From Allantophomopsis cytisporea (Eukaryota > Ascomycota > Leotiomycetes > Phacidiales > Phacidiaceae), in the NCBI GenBank assembly GCA_024752435.1, contig CP103032.1:1178001-1242000 (forward strand): 64,000 nucleotides of DNA, in the 5' to 3' direction. Below the pieces are notes generated by a model. The model saw nothing but the letters and a program-made list of their open reading frames with translations. It had not been told where the DNA came from and did not search any database. The translations under genes and the position numbers were made by a program. This document shows, piece by piece, positions 57,993 to 64,000 of the stretch (positions are counted from its first letter, which is position 1; every line of letters begins with the position of its first letter).

Positions 57993-58387
57993 GCATTCGC
58001 ACTTGAAACCCTGTAGACCATGTTTTTGCCTTTTGTATTTCTGATTTACTTCTATATACATCAAGTGATCAATACGCATTAGAAGTTTCACTTTCTATAA
58101 AATATGAATTGTTTCATTATAGACTGCACCCGTGTCACTATGCACTCGCGTCACAGCACCTGAATTGTAAGTTGGTAACAATTTCATAAACACCACTATC
58201 ACTTTCATCCATCATATCTACATCAAATAAAAAAGTATTCACCATCTTCTATCCAGCGTCATATGCTGGGTTTCCTGAGCTCCATCGGTGCTCTTCTTTT
58301 TATCTTCATCAGCATTTCAGTTCTTCTTTACCCTAGTACCTTATTTATAGGTCGGAGATTCTTCACTCTATCATTCCAACTCCATTG
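57993..58387. other. spacer between two decayed genes
   Basis: Nothing recognisable; AT-rich and without long open frames. Confidence 0.5.
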
Positions 58388-59416
58388 ATGTCGCTAGAAA
58401 GACGACAATAGTCTTACAATGATGAATACCACACTGATGCACAAGAGGTCTGTAAATTACAGAAGAGTGACCTAGAGAAGCATAGGCTTCAACAGCACCC
58501 GTCGAAGGATAGACTTGAGAAGGATGGGCTTTTCACTAACAACAATGCTTACGATATAGTTCTCTTGACGCCGCCAATAATCTCGCCCCAACGCAAAGCG
58601 TATATTGTTGATATACTAGCGTCTAATTCTCCCATAGACGCCAGGGTAAAGTATGTTGGACTTAAATAAAGTAAGTATCTGAATCTGATGGGTAGAAGGG
58701 AAATTCCCAGATATTGAGCAACACTTACTCTATAAGTTGTACTGCAAGCAAGTCGCCATGTACAAACTAGACAGCGAGAAGAAAACAAATTTCAATATTG
58801 ACGGTACCTACGAATGTCATACATCCACTATAAATTGGAATATCACTTTGTTGCTTAGCAGAGCGGAGTTGTAGTTCTTTTCAGATGAAGTGTCTATCAG
58901 TTCTTTAGAGATATATTCTCTCCAAAAAGATGAAGGTAATGGCATATTCACTCACCTATAATTCGATGGCCGCCAAAAGATTAATTACTACTTCGCTCAT
59001 CCAGAAATTTCCATTAGGTGGGCACTTTGAGAAAGAGTTGACTGTGCCACTACCACTTGCACATCGTCTTTATTCAGCACTCCGTACCTACTGTTCAATC
59101 CATCTACGAAGGAAGTCTTCTTCTACAAAGGATAGATCTGGAAGTCCTTTGTTGATTTGAGGTCTGTTCTTTAACTACCAAACAGCTTATATCAACAACC
59201 CATCGAATATACGCAGCCTATCGGAATAGCTACAACATCTGCACCTTTAAAGGCAGCAAAGAGATGTTCGAGAGGTTTCTAGCAGATGAGAGATAGTTTT
59301 AAGCAGAGGGTATACTTTTAACAATTACAATGTTGAAGCAAGAAAACATAGGTGAATTACAATCTCTCAAGATTATTTACGCCTCTGCTACTGATATATT
59401 AGCAACAAAGGTTTAA
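58388..59416 (+). pseudogene. decayed gene of unknown family with RIP-like stops
   Basis: Successive plus-strand stretches look like one degraded protein. 58388 reads MSLERRQ, a TAG at 58409, then 85 open codons with DLEKHRLQQHPSKDRLEKDG and YDIVLLTPPIISPQRKAYIV up to a TAA at 58667. From 58884 comes DEVSISSLEIYSLQKDEGNG, then QKINYYFAHPEISIRWAL and TPYLLFNPSTKEVFFYKG, broken by TAA, TGA and TAG. From about 59195 come RIYAAYRNSYNICTFKGSKE, FERFLADER, two stops, then LQSLKIIYASATDILATKV and a final TAA. The early stops are TAG, TAA or TGA where CAG, CAA, CGA or TGG would fit, as expected from C-to-T change. I do not recognise the family. Confidence 0.5.
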
Positions 59417-60577
59417 AACTACATAATATCGATGGCTTAGTGGAATCTCGGTTCTTACTAAAGCAGAGATAGCATCTGGAGTTTGGAGAACTTGGCCTTT
59501 AGTCCCTGTGGAGGTAACTGAAGGGCTTATCTGCACCGAGAACGAATGAGCTTCCAAGTCCCGAGACGCGTTGCTATTACATGAATGAACCTCCGGTATC
59601 AAAAGAAGAAGAAATGTCTGTATTCTATTAGTCTATGAAATTACTCAGATCCAATCGAGGTATTGCTGTGATAGATGCAACACTAGGAACATTCGTGGCT
59701 ATGTCTTTATATCCATGGATGCACTAGCCTATAACTATACAAAAGGAAGAAAGGGAAAAGGGGAGGAGGGGGCCTTCTTGGAATATTTGGATACTTCACC
59801 TATAGTGCTTGTGGCAACTACTTGGGTACAGAAGCAAGATGCAATTTGGGAAGAGGCTAGTCTCTGAGGACTAGCATCTGGAGAACTTCTGAGAACCAAA
59901 AAACCATAGGTACAAGGAGTTAAAACTTGTAAATTGCTACCTTTGAAATAATCACTCATGAAATCACTCAGTGACATATGAAAAGATACAATCACGTGAT
60001 CATTCAACACGAAGTATATCTTTTCATTTGTCACTGAGTGAAATACTAAGACTGTAAGACCGTGAGACGTACACACACACGCCCTAGACGAGACTCGGCG
60101 CGTCTGCTCGGCACGGAGCACCAAAGATATTGATTGATCTTCAAATGAACACATGTCCCCGTTTAAATTTAGCCTTGTGAAAGTGACGACCCCTGCTGGG
60201 ATTTGCTCTGCGAGTCCACCCTTGCTGCGACTTGATTGCATCCCTCCTCAGGAACGTAGACACTACGAAAAGAAGTCTTTCAGGTCGAATTTCCGTCGAC
60301 GTTCATCCCTTCGAGGATTTTGTTAGTCTTCGAACAAGAGATGTGGCATTCTCGGATGTAGAAGACCCCCCAATTCTCATTACAACTCAAACCGCAGCGA
60401 CGCCACCTGTTCTTTACCTCGTTTATCGAGCTTACCTTAGAGCTCGCTCCTTACAGCTACACAATCGTTCGAATTTCACAACACTTGCTACCAGATCTTC
60501 CAGATCTCGGAACCCTTCCTCAGCTGTGTAATCTCACAGTCTTTTTGACGTCTGTGTACCTTTGACCACGTCTGAAG
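59417..60577. other. spacer and PMT2 upstream region
   Basis: It contains a 25-bp inverted repeat (59964-60041). A 99-codon frame at 60232-60531 lies in the presumed PMT2 leader and looks fortuitous. No gene was recognised. Confidence 0.5.
59964..60041. repeat. 25-bp inverted repeat with a CACGTG-containing loop
   Basis: 59964-59988 and 60017-60041 are reverse complements with one mismatch (24 of 25). The 28-nt loop contains ATCACGTGAT, itself a palindrome holding CACGTG. It lies about 540 nt upstream of the PMT2-type start codon. It could be a small fold-back element or a regulatory site. Confidence 0.75.
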
Positions 60578-63060
60578 ATGGCTACAGATACTACTGCCAT
60601 TGTCTCCGGCGCCGATCAAGACGCGCAAGCCACTAGACGACGAAATGTCCCATCACGGACCGCAAATGGTGATGCCGTGGATAGAGTTGAATTAGATGAG
60701 AAGAAGACAAACGTCAGAAAAGTATGTGCTCTGCATGCTCAATCAGCATAGAACATGCACAAATGCAAAGACTACATCTAATATCTTTGATTGAACAGGG
60801 CGAGCAATCATTCTTACAAACTCTCGATGATTTGGAGCCATTCATTGCACCAATTGTCTTCACATTTCTTGCTTTCGTGACTCGTCTTTACAAGATTGGA
60901 TTGTCTCCAATCGTTACTTGGGATGAAGCTCAGTAAGATTATTCTAGACGGCACTCCCAGCCTTGTCAAACCGCCTCTGACAGAAAGATCTATAGTTTCG
61001 GAAAATTTGGCTCTCATTACCTGAAGCGCGAATTCTACTTCGATGTACACCCTCCACTCGGAAAAATTCTGGTTGGCCTGTCTGGATATCTGGCTGGTTA
61101 CAATGGCTCATTTGAGTTTAAGTCTGGGGAGAAATACCCAGAAGAGCTCAACTACACTTTCATGCGCGCATTCAATGCCTCCTTTGGTGCCTTGTGTATT
61201 CCGCTCGCCTACTATACCGCTCGCGAGCTGAACTTCAAGAGACCCGCTGTTTGGTTTGTTACACTTATGGTCCTTTGCGAGAACTCCTACGCGACGATCA
61301 GCAGATTCATTCTTCTTGATTCTATGCTCCTCTTCTTTACCTTCACCACGGTCCTGTGCTGGGCCAAATTCCACCGTCTCCAACACAAGAGTTTTACTTT
61401 GGAATGGTTCTCTTGGCTTGTTCTGACTGGTCTGAGCATTGGATGCGTCTGCAGTGTTAAATGGGTCGGCTTGTTCTGCACAGCACTCGTTGGACTATAC
61501 ACTGTTGAGGATCTCTGGAACAAGTTTGGCAATACTAAGATGCCAGTGGTGCGTTATATTCCCAAACAACATAGATGTTTACTAACCTGTGTTTTTTAGA
61601 TTGAACTTGCATCTCACGTTGCAGCCAGAGTTGCCGGCCTCATTGTAATTCCTCTGATTGTGTACATGATTTCATTCAAATTGCACTTCTTGATTTTGGA
61701 GAACAGTGGACCAGGGGATGCACAGATGAGCTCTTTGTTCCAGGCAAATCTTAAAGGCACTGAAGTTGGCAAAGACAGCCCACTCGAGATTGCATATGGC
61801 TCTCGCGCTACTATCAAGAACATGGGATATGGAGGTGGTCTTCTCCACTCGCATGTTCAGACTTACCCTGAAGGATCTACCCAACAGCAGATTACTTGCT
61901 ATCATCACAAAGATTCTAACAACGAGTGGTGGTTTTACCCAAATCGCTCGCAACCGGAATTCGATCCTGAGGCTCCACTCAAGTACGTTGCTGATGGAGA
62001 TGTCCTTCGCCTTCTTCACTCCCAGACTGGTCGCAATCTTCACTCCCACGATGTTGCAGCTCCAATTACCAAAGCAGATAAGGAAGTTTCCTGTTATGGT
62101 AACACAACTGTAGGTGATGACAAGGACCACTGGACCATGGAGGTTGTAAAGGATGTATCTTCAAACGATCGTTCGAAGGTCAGAACACTCACCACAGCAT
62201 TCCGCTTGAAGCACACTACTTTAGGATGTTACCTTCGTGCGGGCAATGTCAACCTCCCTCAATGGGGATTTAAGCAGATTGAAGTCACTTGTACAAAGGA
62301 TAACAACCCAAAGGATGTGTACACCCACTGGAACGTTGAAGCTCACTGGAACGACAAGCGTAAGTTTTTTCTGAAATGGGTTATATCAGATGTATACTGA
62401 CAAGCACATATAGTTCCAGCAGCTAATGCTGGTGCCTACAAGTCGCCCTTCTTTCAGGACTTCATTCACTTGAATGTTGCTATGATGACATCGAACAATG
62501 CTCTTGTTCCTGATCCAGATAAGCAGGATGATCTCGCTTCCAAATTCTGGCAATGGCCATTTTTGGCAGTCGGCCTTCGAATGTGCGGCTGGGATGACAA
62601 CATTGTCAAGTATTTCCTTCTTGGGAACCCCTTCGTATACTGGGGCTCTACAGCTTCACTCGGTATCTTTGCTGTCATGGTCCTTTGGTATGCCATCAGG
62701 TGGCAAAGAGGTTACGATGAATTGACGCAAAGTGATATTGATCAAATCCATTACGCTGGACTCTATCCTGTTATCGGTTGGCTTTTGCATTATTTACCAT
62801 CTGTTCTAATGGCTCGTGTTACATACGTGCATCACTACTACCCAGCTCTCTACTTTGCCGTCTTGACTTTCGGTTTCATTACCGACTGGAGCATGAGAGG
62901 TGCCCCAAGAGCGTTGCAGCTTGTCATTTATGGTATCGCATATACCACCACCATTGGGCTCTTCATTCTCTTCATTCCAATCACGTGGGGAATGGTAGGA
63001 AACAACAAACAGTACAGTTACTTGAAATGGTTCGACACTTGGAGAATCTCTGATCCATAA
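60578..63060 (+). CDS. PMT2: protein O-mannosyltransferase, PMT2 subfamily
   Basis: ER membrane enzyme that transfers mannose from dolichol-phosphate-mannose to Ser/Thr of secretory proteins. Five exons: 60578-60721, 60799-60932, 60996-61548, 61600-62359 and 62414-63060, 745 residues, all in phase. The GT39 core shows VTWDEAHFGKFGSHYLKREF (catalytic Asp-Glu in the first lumenal loop), VHPPLGK, and SRFILLDSMLLFF. Hydrophobic helices lie at both ends, with the lumenal MIR repeats between (GYGGGLLHSHVQTYPEGS, HSQTGRNLHSHD, KHTTLGCYLRAG). The C-terminal part HYLPSVLMARVTYVHHYYPALYF is characteristic of PMT2, and the short basic N-terminal cytosolic tail and SGPGDAQMSS(L)FQ block also fit PMT2 rather than PMT1 or PMT4. 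PMT2 works as a heterodimer with a PMT1 member. Confidence 0.94.
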
Positions 63061-63767
63061 GAGATTTGATCTTGTTCAAGACAGCTCAAAAGAGTATAGG
63101 CGTGGGCTAGGATGGGGATGTGAGACCTTGAGCTTTTACTAGAACTTCTTGATCGTTGGGTCACTGGATTTTCTTTCTCTGTTAGCTTTTCTAGGGCCGG
63201 AGCGATGTTTGGGTGGGACTTTCTTGTAAAATAGTAAGAAAATATTGAATGGCTTCTACATATCTCTGATTGGACTTGAATGAAATAGAAATGCTGGAAA
63301 TACTACTGGAGATGATGATAGTATATCATGATAAAAACCTAAGTAATATATTTGATGTTTGATTTTAGGAGACAGACAGTCCCACAGGCATTCATGATTT
63401 GGCAGATTAGTTTAATAAACAAGATTGCCAGCGTCTTTAATGCAACTCTATCAATACACATAGACACGAGAACGAAGTTATTTGTGAACGATTAAGTTCA
63501 AGCCCAAATATTGAGTCTGAACTCTGTTCTCCAAACCTCAGAATCCCATTGATAGTCGAACAGGCCATTCAAAGGAAGTTGGACGCCAATCATGAAGTCA
63601 ATGATATACATATATCCAATAATTTCGCTACAGTATAGGCACTTAACGCTCAAGGTGTATCTCTATAGACTGAGTCCCAGCCCAAACGCCAGCAATGCTA
63701 TGACTTCCATCAGACATAATTTCTGTGCAATTCCTCCTATACACACTATAGCAGGTATGTCTCGCAA
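63061..63767. other. convergent spacer PMT2 / Rab gene
   Basis: 707 nt with the two 3' UTRs; no other feature was recognised. Confidence 0.55.
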
Positions 63768-64000
63768 TCAACAACAGCCGCTTCCCCAGCCCTTCTCCTT
63801 TGGTTTTGCACTTAGCTTCACGCCGCCTGTTTTTGTGGCCCCTGGCCCCTTCACTCCACTTCTGCGATCATTGAGGTCATATTTACCAGCCTCGATATTC
63901 TCATAGATGCGTTCTGCAACGCGTCCAAAAGCCATTTCTACTCCTTCTCCGCTCTTCGCACTTGTTTCCACGTATTCTAAAACGCCATTCTTCTTAGCCC
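63768..64000 (-). CDS. Rab-family GTPase, C-terminal part (5' end beyond window)
   Basis: The visible 76 residues begin AKKNGVLEYVETSAKSGEGV. ETSAK is the G5 guanine-binding motif of Rab GTPases. A helix FGRVAERIYENIEAGKYDLND follows, then a hypervariable Gly/Lys-rich tail ending in Cys-Cys, the double geranylgeranylation site. RIYENIEAGKYDLNDRRSGVKGP resembles fungal Rab4/Ypt4-type or Rab2-related proteins, so the protein probably works in endosomal or Golgi vesicle traffic; the exact Rab class cannot be fixed without the G1-G4 motifs. The tail is encoded in one exon to the window edge. Confidence 0.88.
   Translation of the reverse strand, partial: AKKNGVLEYVETSAKSGEGVEMAFGRVAERIYENIEAGKYDLNDRRSGVKGPGATKTGGVKLSAKPKEKGWGSGCC

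Noticed and set aside
60232..60531. 99-codon frame upstream of PMT2
   Set aside because: No recognisable features, poor start context; likely leader sequence.

Overview
The window is nuclear DNA of a filamentous ascomycete. Genes are split by short GT-AG introns (about 50-70 nt, often with a CTAAC-type branch site), the gene complement is Pezizomycotina-like, the spacers are moderately AT-rich, and several decayed gene copies carry C-to-T-type stop codons that look like RIP. The protein flavour suggests Leotiomycetes, possibly a Botrytis/Sclerotinia relative; that placement is inference. I recognise sixteen protein-coding genes (two cut by the window edges), one intron-containing tRNA-Trp, three decayed gene remnants, one MITE-like element and a small family of dispersed repeats. 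Exons were joined by hand and their phases checked.

Layout. 1-2487 (-): Ede1/Eps15-type endocytic scaffold, 3' end outside. 3347-5127 (-): alpha-tubulin, with a one-base frameshift near 4002. 5565-6348 (+): Pga1-like GPI-mannosyltransferase cofactor. 6973-8399 (-): WW-domain, Gly/Tyr/Gln-rich protein. 9814-13906 (-): Pumilio (PUF) RNA-binding protein. 17388-21064 (+): RNA polymerase III second-largest subunit. 21500-23227 (-): arylsulfatase. 24877-26417 (-): DCAF4-like WD40 protein. 27086-27168: tRNA-Trp(CCA). 27.3-31.5 kb: AT-rich stretch with a MITE-like element, a decayed gene and repeats. 31497-33189 (-): mitochondrial citrate synthase. 34141-36664 (+): Nrd1/Seb1-type CID-RRM protein. 39111-40249 (+): Yhm2-type mitochondrial carrier. 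40.2-45.2 kb: long spacer rich in simple repeats. 45221-48480 (+): plasma-membrane H+-ATPase. 49150-52602 (-): large WD40 protein, possibly Raf1/DIM-9-like. 54960-57235 (+): long-chain acyl-CoA synthetase ending in a peroxisomal AKL tripeptide, followed by a decayed partial copy and then an unidentified decayed gene. 60578-63060 (+): PMT2-type protein O-mannosyltransferase. 63768-64000 (-): C-terminus of a Rab GTPase.

Most genes are housekeeping: cytoskeleton and endocytosis, transcription and RNA processing, cell-surface energetics and glycosylation. Citrate synthase and the citrate/2-oxoglutarate carrier lie about 6 kb apart and act on the same metabolite. Two genes are candidate DDB1-CUL4 substrate receptors, one possibly in heterochromatin. 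I found no CRISPR array, no intact transposase and no secondary-metabolite cluster. The most useful second looks are the alpha-tubulin frameshift, the intron placement that could split the acyl-CoA synthetase into forms with and without AKL, the decayed genes, and the repeat elements.
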